A DNA stretch of 64,000 nucleotides from Aromatoleum tolulyticum (GTDB lineage Bacteria; Pseudomonadota; Gammaproteobacteria; Burkholderiales; Rhodocyclaceae): assembly GCF_900156155.1 (NCBI RefSeq), contig NZ_FTMD01000001.1:62001-126000 (forward strand). The letters are read 5' to 3'. The notes under the pieces were generated by a model that made no database searches, was not told where the DNA came from, and was given only the letters and a program-made list of their open reading frames with translations. Both the position numbers and the translations under genes were made by a program. The first letter of the stretch is position 1. Each line of letters begins with the position of its first letter. Positions 43,679 through 54,187 of this stretch are shown piece by piece.

Positions 43679-44566
43679 TCAGGCAGCAGGAAACGCAATG
43701 TAGTCGATGACCAGCCCGGCGAAGATGGTGGCGCCCACCCAGTTGTTGTGCAGGAAGGCCTTGAAGCAGCGTGCGCGGTCGCGCTCGCGGATCAGCGTGT
43801 AATGGTAGCCGGCGATGCCGCAGGCGCCGAGCAGGCCGGCGAAGAACACCGGACCGCGCCCCGCCGCCGCGCCGATCGCGGCAATCATCGCGAACGCGGT
43901 CGCGTAGCACAGCATGACGATCGCGACGTCGAAACGGCCGAAGGTGATCGCGGAGGTCTTGATGCCGATCCGGAGGTCGTCGGGGCGGTCGACCATCGCG
44001 TATTCGGTGTCGTAGGCGACCGTCCAGATGCTGTTCGCGACGAGCAGGATCCAGGCGATCGCGGGCACCTCGCCGAGCACCGCCGCGAAGCCCATCGGGA
44101 TGCCGAAGCCGTAGGCGATGCCGAGGTAGGCCTGCGGCACGGCGAAGAAGCGCTTCATGAAGGGATAGGTGCCGGCGAGGAACAGCGCGACGACGGAGAG
44201 CTGCAGCACGAGCGCATTGAGCGGCAGGATCAGCACGAAGGCGACCAGCGCGAGGCCGGCGGCGAGCAGCAGCGCCTCGCGCACGCTCACGGCGCCGGTC
44301 GCGAACGGGCGATTCTTGGTGCGCTCGACGTGGCCGTCGAATTCGCGGTCGGCGAAGTCGTTGATGACGCAGCCGGCCGAGCGCATGAGCACGGTACCGA
44401 GCGCGAAGATCGCGATGAGGTGAAGCGGCGGAACGCCATCGGCCGCCAGCCACAATGCCCACATCGTCGGCCACAGCAGCAGCAGGATGCCGATCGGCTT
44501 GTCGAGGCGCATCAGCCGCATGTAGACCGGCAGGCGGGCCGACAGGGGAAGCGGGGCAGACATCAT
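43679..44566 (-). CDS. ubiA: 4-Hydroxybenzoate octaprenyltransferase
   Basis: The 295-aa integral membrane prenyltransferase has eight or nine hydrophobic helices. The first Asp-rich motif is [20 protein letters not shown] (N-D-x2-D-x3-D) and the second is [20 protein letters not shown]. It attaches the polyprenyl tail to 4-hydroxybenzoate in ubiquinone synthesis. The start overlaps the ubiC stop (ATGATG), so either of two adjacent ATGs may be used. Confidence 0.96.
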   Translation of the reverse strand: MMSAPLPLSARLPVYMRLMRLDKPIGILLLLWPTMWALWLAADGVPPLHLIAIFALGTVLMRSAGCVINDFADREFDGHVERTKNRPFATGAVSVREALLLAAGLALVAFVLILPLNALVLQLSVVALFLAGTYPFMKRFFAVPQAYLGIAYGFGIPMGFAAVLGEVPAIAWILLVANSIWTVAYDTEYAMVDRPDDLRIGIKTSAITFGRFDVAIVMLCYATAFAMIAAIGAAAGRGPVFFAGLLGACGIAGYHYTLIRERDRARCFKAFLHNNWVGATIFAGLVIDYIAFPAA

Positions 44567-45120
44567 TCGGGCAGCTCCAGGATCGTGGGCAGGAAGGCCT
44601 CGCTGACGAGCAGCGCGCGGCCGCGCAGGCGGAACAGCGAACGCCGCGCCCAGACGCGCGGCGGCATCGCCATCGGCGCGACCGCGGCAGAGGCGAGATG
44701 ATAGCGCGCGTCGCGGCGGTCGAGACAGGTGCAGGTCAGCGCACGGCGGCTGATGGCGGGGTCGGCGAACAGCGCCGCCCCCAGCGGCCGGGCCCCCATG
44801 CCGTGAAAGAGGTTCCACGCGCCGCGCACGTTGGCGCGCGGCAGCAGCGAACGCGCGAAGACCACCGGCACGCCGTCGGCGATCAGCAGCACTTCGCGCA
44901 GCCATGCGAGTTCGCCGCGGCGCAGGCCCAGCAGCGTCGCCTCGTCGCGGTGCGGCACGGCGAGGCACTGCCGCAGCACGCGCACCGAGAAGCTGCCGCA
45001 GCGGGCGCGGATGCGCGCGGTGAGCGAGGCGGGATCGGTGAGCCAGGGGCGGAGCGCGCGGGAAACGGTCGCGCGCGGCGGGCGCTTCAGCCAGGTTTCT
45101 GTGTGGGGACGGGTGCGCAT
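44563..45120 (-). CDS. ubiC: Chorismate pyruvate-lyase
   Basis: The 185-aa cytoplasmic enzyme converts chorismate to 4-hydroxybenzoate. It shows the family features [36 protein letters not shown] and [20 protein letters not shown] with the final substrate-binding Glu (VSEAFLP). It is co-translated with ubiA and supplies its substrate. Confidence 0.94.
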   Translation of the reverse strand: MRTRPHTETWLKRPPRATVSRALRPWLTDPASLTARIRARCGSFSVRVLRQCLAVPHRDEATLLGLRRGELAWLREVLLIADGVPVVFARSLLPRANVRGAWNLFHGMGARPLGAALFADPAISRRALTCTCLDRRDARYHLASAAVAPMAMPPRVWARRSLFRLRGRALLVSEAFLPTILELPE

Positions 45121-45162
45121 GGGAGGACGACGTCGGGACGACGCGCATGATACCGGCCGCGA

Positions 45163-45183
45163 GCCCCGGCCCCAAACCGGGGC
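45163..45183 (-). terminator. Hairpin after recG, weak terminator candidate
   Basis: GCCCCGG and CCGGGGC form a 7-bp stem with a 7-base loop just after the recG stop. There is no U tract, so it may only protect the 3' end or need Rho. Confidence 0.3.
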
Positions 45184-45192
45184 GTCGGCCGC

Positions 45193-47233
<2,041 letters not shown>

Positions 47234-47241
<8 letters not shown>

Positions 47242-47614
47242 GCACCAGGATGGCGTCGGCCTCGACCACGCCGCCCTTGGGCAGCTCCTTGACGCCGACC
47301 GCGGCGCGCGCGGGGAAGGGCTCGGCGAAGTAGCGCGCCATGATCTCGTTGACCTTGGCGAAGTTGGCGAGGTCGGTGAGGTAGATCGTCACGCGCACGG
47401 CGTCGGCGAGCGAACCGCCGGCGGCTTCGGCGACCGCCTTGAGGTTCTCGAACACGCGCACGGTCTGCGCCTCGAAGCCTTCGACCATCTGCATCGTGGC
47501 GGGATCGAGGCCGATCTGGCCGGAGCAGTAGACGGTGTCGCCGACCTTGACGGCCTGCGAGTAGGTGCCGATCGCGGCGGGAGCGTTGGGGGTCGAGATG
47601 ATGCTGCGACTCAT
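47234..47614 (-). CDS. ridA: RidA family enamine/imine deaminase
   Basis: The 126-aa protein matches RidA over its full length: [35 protein letters not shown] and [19 protein letters not shown] with the essential Arg. It hydrolyses reactive enamines made by PLP enzymes. It overlaps recG and is probably co-transcribed. Confidence 0.96.
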
Positions 47615-47668
47615 GGTCGGATTCCTTTATTTGTACGAACGATCCGGACTGGGATCGGATGAAACAAC

Positions 47669-47693
47669 GCCCCGGCGCATCCGGCACCGGGGC
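47669..47693 (-). terminator. Possible terminator after fliW
   Basis: On the minus strand GCCCCGG and CCGGGGC form a stem with an 11-base loop, followed by GTTGTTTC. The U tract is imperfect. Confidence 0.45.
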
Positions 47694-47710
47694 GCGGGAT
47701 GGTGCGTCGA

Positions 47711-48154
47711 TCAGCTTTCGGCGCGCAGGGTCACGTCGCAGCCCAGGCGCGTGATGATCTTCTGGATGCCGCGGCGCGAGGACACGTTGATCACCAGCGG
47801 CGCCATGAAGTTCGCGCGCATCCCGGCCGTCACCGGGTTGCCCGCGTCGCCTTCGTCCTTGCGCACGATCACGGCGACGAAGGCATCGGCAGGGTTCGTG
47901 AGCTTGAGCTGCTCCGCTTCGTCGTCCGTGAGACCGAATTCGTAGTTGACGCCCAGTCGATCGGGTCCGGTGATCGAGAAGACGGCCGCGGGATTGTCGA
48001 GGCTCTGCAGCAGGAACAGGGAAGAGGTCGATCCATCTTCATGCACCAGAGCGAACTGCTTGCAGTCTTCGAAACCGGGGAGCCCGGCCGGGAACTCGAT
48101 CACCTTGTCATCGGGAATATCGACGGTACCGAACACCTGACTTTCGATTTTCAT
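47711..48154 (-). CDS. fliW: Flagellar assembly factor FliW
   Basis: The 147-aa protein has the FliW features IESQVFGTVDIPDDKVIEFP, PGFEDCKQFALVHE and a C-terminal APLVINVSSRRGIQKII. FliW binds flagellin and antagonises the RNA-binding regulator CsrA. The ATG at 48154 has AGAGGAGAG upstream; the longer frame upstream is not conserved-looking. No flagellin or csrA gene lies in the window, but the neighbouring DUF2802 and SPOR genes often occur near flagellar loci. Confidence 0.92.
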   Translation of the reverse strand: MKIESQVFGTVDIPDDKVIEFPAGLPGFEDCKQFALVHEDGSTSSLFLLQSLDNPAAVFSITGPDRLGVNYEFGLTDDEAEQLKLTNPADAFVAVIVRKDEGDAGNPVTAGMRANFMAPLVINVSSRRGIQKIITRLGCDVTLRAES

Positions 48155-48234
48155 GGAGCTCTCCTCTGATTGATCTGCTCGTGACATCCTGGCATGAGCG
48201 CGCAAGGCGGGCCTGCCCTTCCCGGTCCGGGACA

Positions 48235-48993
48235 CTATTTGCGCGGAGCCAAGATCATGCCATCCAGCTTGCGTTCGCGGCGAATTTTTTCCTGCGCCGT
48301 GATCGCGGATTCGCGATCCGGATAGGGACCGAGCACGACGCGCGCCTGCAGATGCGCAGGGTAGCCCTTTCGCTCGAGCTCACGGCGCATGCTTTCGGCA
48401 TTGGCCGTATCGAGAAACACGCCCAGCTGGATGAGGTATCCGGGCCCCGGCGGCGGCCCGGCATGCAGGCGCGGCGCATCGGCACGGGGCGACGCATCGG
48501 GCGTTTCCGCCGGGGCGACTGCCGACGCGGCGGTCGCAGCGGCCGGAGCCTCGGCTGCCTGCACTGGCGCGGGGGGAGTCGCAGGCGCGGCGGGGACGGC
48601 TGAAGCGGTCCATCCCGGCGGCGGCGCCGCCGGAGCGGCCAGCGCGCCGTCGGGCGCGGTCGCCAGGGGCGCGGATTGCGTCTCGCCGGTGCGGGCCTGC
48701 CCGGCTTCGGCGGGTGCCGCCTGCTCCGCCACCACCGGCGCCGCTTCCGTCGTGACCGGGGCCGCAGGCGCGGCAGCCGGATCGACGGCCGGTTCGGCGG
48801 CAGGCGGTGCGGCAGGCACGGGAGCGGCGGACGGCGCCGGCGGCGCGGCCGTCTCGCTGCCCTCGACCAGCCAGAGCGACGCCGTCAGCGCCATGAGGGC
48901 GACGATCGCCATCAGCGCGCGCTTCAGGCTGGCCTTGCGCAGGGTTTCGGCATCCGCGACCGCGTGGTCTCCCGCGGTGAGCGAGCGACTCAT
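48235..48993 (-). CDS. SPOR-domain inner-membrane protein
   Basis: The 252-aa protein has a short cytoplasmic N terminus, one membrane helix at about 25-43 (RALMAIVALMALTASLWLVE), a long Ala/Pro-rich periplasmic linker and a C-terminal SPOR domain (GYLIQLGVFLDTANAESMRR, LQARVVLGPYPDRESAITAQ). SPOR domains bind denuded septal peptidoglycan, as in FtsN and DamX. The ATG overlaps the stop of the DUF2802 gene. The linker is low-complexity and should vary between relatives. Confidence 0.9.
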   Translation of the reverse strand: MSRSLTAGDHAVADAETLRKASLKRALMAIVALMALTASLWLVEGSETAAPPAPSAAPVPAAPPAAEPAVDPAAAPAAPVTTEAAPVVAEQAAPAEAGQARTGETQSAPLATAPDGALAAPAAPPPGWTASAVPAAPATPPAPVQAAEAPAAATAASAVAPAETPDASPRADAPRLHAGPPPGPGYLIQLGVFLDTANAESMRRELERKGYPAHLQARVVLGPYPDRESAITAQEKIRRERKLDGMILAPRK

Positions 48994-49550
48994 GGCGCCT
49001 TCCCGGGCTCGCCGGCCTGGCTGCGCGCCAGCGATTGCACGAGTTCGGCCTCGGCGACGGTGATGCCGCAGCGCTCGGCGATCGTTTCGGCATCCAGCCC
49101 GCGGCGCGCGAACACCAGCGCCTCGTTGTATTCGGGCGACGCACCGTGAGGCATGACGCCCACCTCGGCCTGGTCCGTGCGCGCACGCAGCTGCTCGCGG
49201 ACTGCGTCGAGTTCGCGCCGCAATTCGGCCAGCGCGCTCCCCTGCTGCTCGAGCTCGCGCCGCAGCTGACGCACCTCCAGCTCGTGCTGGAACGCGTCAG
49301 GCGCGGTATCTGCGCCGGTGGGTACTGGCACGGGGCGGCCGGCATCGTAGAGCGGACCAGGCTCGTCCTCGTCGTCGCTGTCGGCGACGACGACATCGAC
49401 GCTCTCGGGCGCATCGGCGGGCACCGCGGCCGGCGGCGCAGCCGGCTCGGACGCCGACGCGCGCGGCGCGCGCGATGCACGGTAAAGCTGGTAGCCGACA
49501 TAGACCGCGAGCAGCGCGATGGCGGCGAGGATGAGTTCACGCAGTCCCAT
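48990..49550 (-). CDS. DUF2802 family membrane-anchored protein
   Basis: The 186-aa protein begins with a membrane helix (LILAAIALLAVYVGYQLYRA), then an acidic linker and a coiled coil at about 88-122 (FQHELEVRQLRRELEQQGSA). The C-terminal DUF2802 motif is SPEYNEALVFARRGLDAETI and continues CGITVAEAELV, which looks like a helix-turn-helix. DUF2802 proteins occur near chemotaxis and flagellar genes in gammaproteobacteria. The biochemical function is unknown. It overlaps the SPOR gene by four bases and diverges from the YdcF-like gene. Confidence 0.85.
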   Translation of the reverse strand: MGLRELILAAIALLAVYVGYQLYRASRAPRASASEPAAPPAAVPADAPESVDVVVADSDDEDEPGPLYDAGRPVPVPTGADTAPDAFQHELEVRQLRRELEQQGSALAELRRELDAVREQLRARTDQAEVGVMPHGASPEYNEALVFARRGLDAETIAERCGITVAEAELVQSLARSQAGEPGKAP

Positions 49551-49662
49551 TCGACCTCACGCGGGGGGCAGGACAACAAGGATCATGCATCGGGAAGGCA
49601 GGCCGGAACGGGCGCAATGGCGGATAAGTCGGGGATAATACTGGCGCCCCACCCTCCCGACA

Positions 49663-50442
49663 ATGCAGATGGCCTTCGACTCCGCGCTCGTCCTGTTCTG
49701 GCTCAAGAAGACCGTATCGATCATGGTGCAGCCGCCGCTCGCCCCGCTGCTGCTGATCGTCGTCGGATTGCTGCTCGCGGGACGCCGGCGACGTGGCGGT
49801 CTCGCGCTGGCCTGGCTCGGCGTCGCGGCCACGCTGCTGCTCTCCACGCCGGCGAGCGTCGGCTGGCTGCTGCGCGGCCTCGAGACGGCGCCGGTCGTCG
49901 ATGCGGCCGGACTGCGGCAGGCACAGGCCATCGTCGTGCTGGGAGCCGGCAAGCGGCGCAACGCGCCGGAATACGGCGGCGAAACGGTGAACCGCCTCGC
50001 GCTGGAACGGCTGCGCTACGCGGCACGGCTGGCGCGGACGACCGGACTGCCGGTGCTGGTCAGCGGCGGCACGCCGACCGGAGCCACGGCCGAGGCGTTC
50101 CTGATGAAGACGGCGATGGAAGAGGATTTCCGCGTGCCGGTGCGCTGGATGGAGACGGCCTCGCTCGACACGCGCCAGAACGCCGAGTTCTCGGCGCCGC
50201 AGCTGCATGCGGCGGGCGTCAGGCGCATCCTGCTCGTGACCCATGCCGCACACATGCCACGCGCGCAGGCGGCCTTCGAGGACGCCGGGCTGCAGGTCAT
50301 ACCGGCACCGACTGCATGGCTGGGCGGCACCGGGACGGGCGACCAGGTGCTCGGGGAGCTTCCCGGGCCGACCACCGCCTATGCCGGCTGGTATGCCGTG
50401 CACGAGTGGCTGGGGCTGCTGACATACCGCCTGACGCGCTGA
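49663..50442 (+). CDS. YdcF/ElyC-like membrane protein (DUF218)
   Basis: The 259-aa protein has two N-terminal membrane helices (about 23-40 and 48-65) and a DUF218 domain with AIVVLGAGKRRNAPEYGG, LPVLVSGGTPTG and RILLVTHAAHMPRA. The family includes ElyC, linked to peptidoglycan and lipid carrier metabolism, and YdcF, which binds S-adenosylmethionine. The exact role is unknown. ATGs at 49663 and 49669 are both possible. It stands alone, divergent from the DUF2802 gene. Confidence 0.88.
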   Translation: MQMAFDSALVLFWLKKTVSIMVQPPLAPLLLIVVGLLLAGRRRRGGLALAWLGVAATLLLSTPASVGWLLRGLETAPVVDAAGLRQAQAIVVLGAGKRRNAPEYGGETVNRLALERLRYAARLARTTGLPVLVSGGTPTGATAEAFLMKTAMEEDFRVPVRWMETASLDTRQNAEFSAPQLHAAGVRRILLVTHAAHMPRAQAAFEDAGLQVIPAPTAWLGGTGTGDQVLGELPGPTTAYAGWYAVHEWLGLLTYRLTR

Positions 50443-50504
50443 GCGGGCGCGACCGGCCCGGCCGGAAGCGGGGCGCAGCCCGGTCGCGTGACATGTATCC
50501 GTGT

Positions 50505-50533
50505 TTGCGTTTCGCCGACCGCTTGCCTATAGA
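50505..50533 (+). promoter_or_regulatory. Possible promoter of the cytochrome cluster
   Basis: TTGCGT, a 17-base spacer and TATAGA lie about 130 bp upstream of the first cytochrome gene. The inverted repeat GCCTA-N8-TAGGC (50525-50542) overlaps the -10 and could be an operator. The 219-bp gap to the YdcF-like gene holds no other feature I can support. Confidence 0.35.
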
Positions 50534-50661
50534 AACTTAGGCGCCATAAAAAGCTGCGGCGGCGATTCGCTTGCGGCACTTCGCCGGACCAGCACTGCAT
50601 ATGCGCCTCGGGCATTGCCTCGTCATCGGGGCGGCGGCCCGGAACCCAACAGGAGCGGACC

Positions 50662-53262
50662 ATGAAAGTGCTCGTCACCGCCGGCGTGGCCGTCGGCGCT
50701 CTGCTCGCCATGGTGTTCGTTTCGGTCGATCGCGATACGGGCATCTCCCCCTCCCCCTCCCCGCTGGTCTCCGCTGCCACCGCCCAGCAGCCCGCGCCCC
50801 TGCCGCCCGTGGTGGCACCGGACGGGCCGATGCCCGAGAGCACGTCCGTCGACCAGGACGCGCCCTACTTCGAGGCCTGCGCACGCGAGGGCCTGTCGGA
50901 ATCGGCCTGCGTCGGGCGCCTGATCTGGTTCAAGGCGACCGCGGGCAACGAGCGCTTCCACACCTATGTGTTCCAGCAGCGCATCGGCGTGCTGCCGGAC
51001 TGGTATCGCGTGCTGCGAGCCGACCAGCGCGACGACCGCTTCCGCGCGTGGGGCCTGATCAACGACCCGTCGTGCTGCGTGCCGGGCGAGGCGAACTGCC
51101 CGGCGAAGAGCCGCGACGAGACCTACGGCTTCGACTGGTGTCCGGGCGACGACGTGTTGCTGAAGCACGTCGGCAAGTCGGGCTACGTCGATCCCGCCTG
51201 CGGACTGAAGGACGCGGCGCTCGACCCGGCCGACCCGCACGCGAAGGACGGGCGCGACCAGCGCCACTCGGCCTGCGACCTGCGCTTCGGTACCTCGACC
51301 GGAGCGCTGGGCTTCCGCAAGTTCCCGAACCCGCGCTTCGACCCGGAGCAGTGGAAGAAGCTGAACGGCAGCCTCGGCACTTGGGAAGGCTTCGGCCGGC
51401 GCATGATCGAGCAGACGAAGGTGCCGTCGGACGAGCGTTTCAGCCGCCTCGCGGACGCGTCGGTGGAGCCGCCCTTCCTGATCGGCACGAGCTGCGGCGC
51501 CTGCCACATCGCCTTCGACCCGCTCAACCCGCCCGTGGATCCGGCGCACCCGCGCTGGGAGAACATCAAGGGGCTGGTCGGCAACCAATACATCCGCAAG
51601 TCGGAGATCCTCGGCTCGGGCATGCCGAAGAGCAGCCTGGAGTGGCAGATGTTCGCGCACGCGCGGCCGGGGGTGACCGACACGTCGGCGATCCCGCATG
51701 ACGGCGTGAACAACCCGGGCACGATCAACGCGCTGATCAATGTCGCGCAGCGCCCGATCTTCCCCGCCGAATCGATCGCGAAATGGCGCAAGGTCGCCAC
51801 CTGCGGCGCGGAGAAGGACGAGACGAAGTGCTGGTGCGAGCCCGGGCGCGAGACGAAGTGCTGGGAAAAGAGCACGCGCAGCGACGACACGACGCTCGGC
51901 AAACCCGGCGTGCATCACATCCTGAAGGGCGGCGAGGACTCGATCGGCGCGCTCGAGGCGATCCAGCGCGTGTATTTCAACATCGGCTCGTGCTCCGAGC
52001 AGTGCTGGCTGAACCACCTAACCGACCTGCGCCAGGTCGACCCGCAGGCGCGCTACTTCGGCCAGACGCCGTTCAACATCGGCCAGTGCCGGCGCGACTG
52101 CCCGAACTTCCGCGCGATCGAGGACCGGCTGCCGGACATCCTGGCGTTCTTCCTGTCGCCCGAATCGAACGCGACCGATCTCGCCGTCGCACGCAATGCG
52201 GCGCGCAAGGCAGCCGACGCGGCAGCGCCCGAATACGGCCGCGACAGCCTCGTCGCCGACCTGGAGAAGGAGCACGGAACGGGAGCCGTCGCGCGCGGCA
52301 AGGCGGTGTTCGCGACGAACTGCGCGCGCTGCCACTCGAGCATCCCGGAAAGTGTCGGCGGGCCGTTCGCGAACCGCGACTTCTACGCGCTCGCGGACAA
52401 CGGCCTGCGCGCCGACTGGCTGGGCAGCGACGTCGCCACGCCCGCGACCGAGGTCGGCACGAACCGCTGCCGCGCACTCCATTCCAACCACATGGCGGGC
52501 CACGTGTGGCAGGAATACGGCTCGGAGACGCTGCACGCGCGCGCGCCGGACATCAACGTCAAGGAACCGAACGACGGCGGGCGCGGCTACTACCGCAACA
52601 TCTCGCTGCTGAACCTGTGGGCGCATGCGCCCTTCATGCACAACAACGCGATCGGGCCGGAACTGTGCGGCAAGCCGGCGAACGCGGCGAACGACTTCTT
52701 CCGCGCGCGCGAACTCGACGCCGACGGCAAGCTCGCGACGACGCAAAGCGAGTGCTTCCGGACCGACCCGAGCGTGGAGGGACGCTACCGGCTGTACCTC
52801 GCATCGATGCACGAGCTGCTGTATCCGTCCGCGCGCAAGCCCAAGGCGACGCTCACCGACCAGGACGTGGTCCTCGACCTCGGCCCGCGCGTGTGGGACG
52901 GCGCGAGCGAGAAGCCGCTCGTCGGCAGCGGGCAGGTGCGCATCCCGGCAGGCATTCCGGCCAACTCGATGACCAGCCTGCGGCACAAGGACCTGGTCGT
53001 GGATCTCTTCCTCGCGAAGCGCGACCCCGCGAAGCTGGAGGCGCGCCTGGGCAAGGAGACCACCGGGCAGATGCAGAAGCTCGCGGACGACATCCTCGCC
53101 TCGCCGGGAGAATTCGCCGGCCTGCTGCGCGGCCAGCGCGAGCTGCTGCGCCAGCACTACAGCAACTGCACCGACGAGATCGAGAACGGCGGCCACCGCT
53201 TCGGCGAGGACCTGTCGGACGCGGACAAGAAGGCGCTGATCGCCTTCCTCGCGACCCTGTGA
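50662..53262 (+). CDS. Large periplasmic di-heme c-type cytochrome, function unknown
   Basis: The 866-aa protein starts with a signal or anchor (VLVTAGVAVGALLAMVFVSV) and a proline-rich stretch, then a long domain with two heme motifs, CGACH at about 278-282 and CARCH at about 554-558. Many additional Cys occur in pairs (SCCVPGEANCP, KCWCEPGRETKCW, GSCSEQCW), suggesting disulfides or further metal sites. The segment NISLLNLWAHAPFMHNNAIG resembles the C-terminal heme region of RoxA/MauG-like proteins. AGGAGCG precedes the ATG. It opens a five-gene cytochrome/lipoprotein operon. The substrate is unknown. Confidence 0.88.
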   Translation: MKVLVTAGVAVGALLAMVFVSVDRDTGISPSPSPLVSAATAQQPAPLPPVVAPDGPMPESTSVDQDAPYFEACAREGLSESACVGRLIWFKATAGNERFHTYVFQQRIGVLPDWYRVLRADQRDDRFRAWGLINDPSCCVPGEANCPAKSRDETYGFDWCPGDDVLLKHVGKSGYVDPACGLKDAALDPADPHAKDGRDQRHSACDLRFGTSTGALGFRKFPNPRFDPEQWKKLNGSLGTWEGFGRRMIEQTKVPSDERFSRLADASVEPPFLIGTSCGACHIAFDPLNPPVDPAHPRWENIKGLVGNQYIRKSEILGSGMPKSSLEWQMFAHARPGVTDTSAIPHDGVNNPGTINALINVAQRPIFPAESIAKWRKVATCGAEKDETKCWCEPGRETKCWEKSTRSDDTTLGKPGVHHILKGGEDSIGALEAIQRVYFNIGSCSEQCWLNHLTDLRQVDPQARYFGQTPFNIGQCRRDCPNFRAIEDRLPDILAFFLSPESNATDLAVARNAARKAADAAAPEYGRDSLVADLEKEHGTGAVARGKAVFATNCARCHSSIPESVGGPFANRDFYALADNGLRADWLGSDVATPATEVGTNRCRALHSNHMAGHVWQEYGSETLHARAPDINVKEPNDGGRGYYRNISLLNLWAHAPFMHNNAIGPELCGKPANAANDFFRARELDADGKLATTQSECFRTDPSVEGRYRLYLASMHELLYPSARKPKATLTDQDVVLDLGPRVWDGASEKPLVGSGQVRIPAGIPANSMTSLRHKDLVVDLFLAKRDPAKLEARLGKETTGQMQKLADDILASPGEFAGLLRGQRELLRQHYSNCTDEIENGGHRFGEDLSDADKKALIAFLATL

Positions 53263-53280
53263 GCGAAAGGAGACCGCGCC

Positions 53281-54165
53281 ATGACCCGCAAGACCTTTCG
53301 CTCCCTGCGCACCCTGGGCCTCCTCGGCGCCGCGCTGGCGCTGCTGGCGGCCTGCGGCAAGACCGAGCCCCCGGCAATCGCGTTCGCGCCGTACGCGACG
53401 GATTACGCGAGCAAACCCGACTTCGCCCAGCTCGAGCACCAGTTCCCGCTGACGCCGGCGGACCTCGCGAAGATCACGCCGGAGAACCTCGCGCTGCTGA
53501 ACCAGGAGCAGCTCGATCAGATCTACGCGCGCCTCACCGCGGGGCCGATCCCCGACGGCCCGTTCGACGGCAGCATCATCCTGCCCGAGGGCGAGAGCGG
53601 CAAGCTGCGCGCGGGCGAGATCGTCGGCGGGCTCGCCGGCTTCGCGCTGCACCTGAAGGGCATCGCCGTCGACAAGATCGGCGAGACGCTGTGGAAGGGC
53701 AAGGTGTTCTACCGCAACGAGCGCGTGCTGCGGAACCGCATCGAGGACCTGGAGATCTTCCGCAAGGCCGGCCTCGTCGAAGGCGAGCCGCAGAAGATCA
53801 CCGTCGGGCGCAAGGACGCGTGGCTGCTGTTCCCCGCCAAGCTCTACTGCGGCCAGAGCCTCGTCGATTCGCGGCGCGAGTCGGTGATCATCGACTACGC
53901 GTTCACCGACGAGCTGCCCGGCTATCAGGAGAAGCCGGATTTCCTCGCCGGCCGGCGCGGGCTCAAGGTGCGCGACGAGATCCGCATGGTACGGCCCGGC
54001 CTCTACCTCGGCCGCGCCTACATGGACCGCGTGTTCGTACTGAACTTCGTCCTCTACAACAAGGAGATCGCCGAGCGCGACGGACCGGCCTTCCAGAAGG
54101 CCGGCACGGTGCAGGAAGACTGCTGGGGCGGCACGCAGAAGCGGGTCGTCGTCGCCGCGAAGTAG
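53281..54165 (+). CDS. Lipoprotein of the cytochrome cluster, function unknown
   Basis: The 294-aa protein has the signal peptide SLRTLGLLGAALALLAACGK, with lipobox LAAC placing the lipidated Cys near residue 25. The mature part has ITPENLALLNQEQLDQIYAR, then GEIVGGLAGFALHLKGIAVD, and two further Cys (KLYCGQ, EDCWGG). No known domain recognised. It lies 18 bp after the large cytochrome with AAAGGAG as ribosome site. Co-transcription suggests a scaffold or partner for the cytochromes in the membrane. Confidence 0.85.
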   Translation: MTRKTFRSLRTLGLLGAALALLAACGKTEPPAIAFAPYATDYASKPDFAQLEHQFPLTPADLAKITPENLALLNQEQLDQIYARLTAGPIPDGPFDGSIILPEGESGKLRAGEIVGGLAGFALHLKGIAVDKIGETLWKGKVFYRNERVLRNRIEDLEIFRKAGLVEGEPQKITVGRKDAWLLFPAKLYCGQSLVDSRRESVIIDYAFTDELPGYQEKPDFLAGRRGLKVRDEIRMVRPGLYLGRAYMDRVFVLNFVLYNKEIAERDGPAFQKAGTVQEDCWGGTQKRVVVAAK

Positions 54166-54187
54166 GCCGGCCACGGGCGGCGAGGAG

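Noticed and set aside
52018-54174. 718-codon minus-strand frame opposite the cytochrome and lipoprotein genes
   Set aside because: It spans two real plus-strand genes and their gap, has no domain, and matches the codon shadow of those genes.
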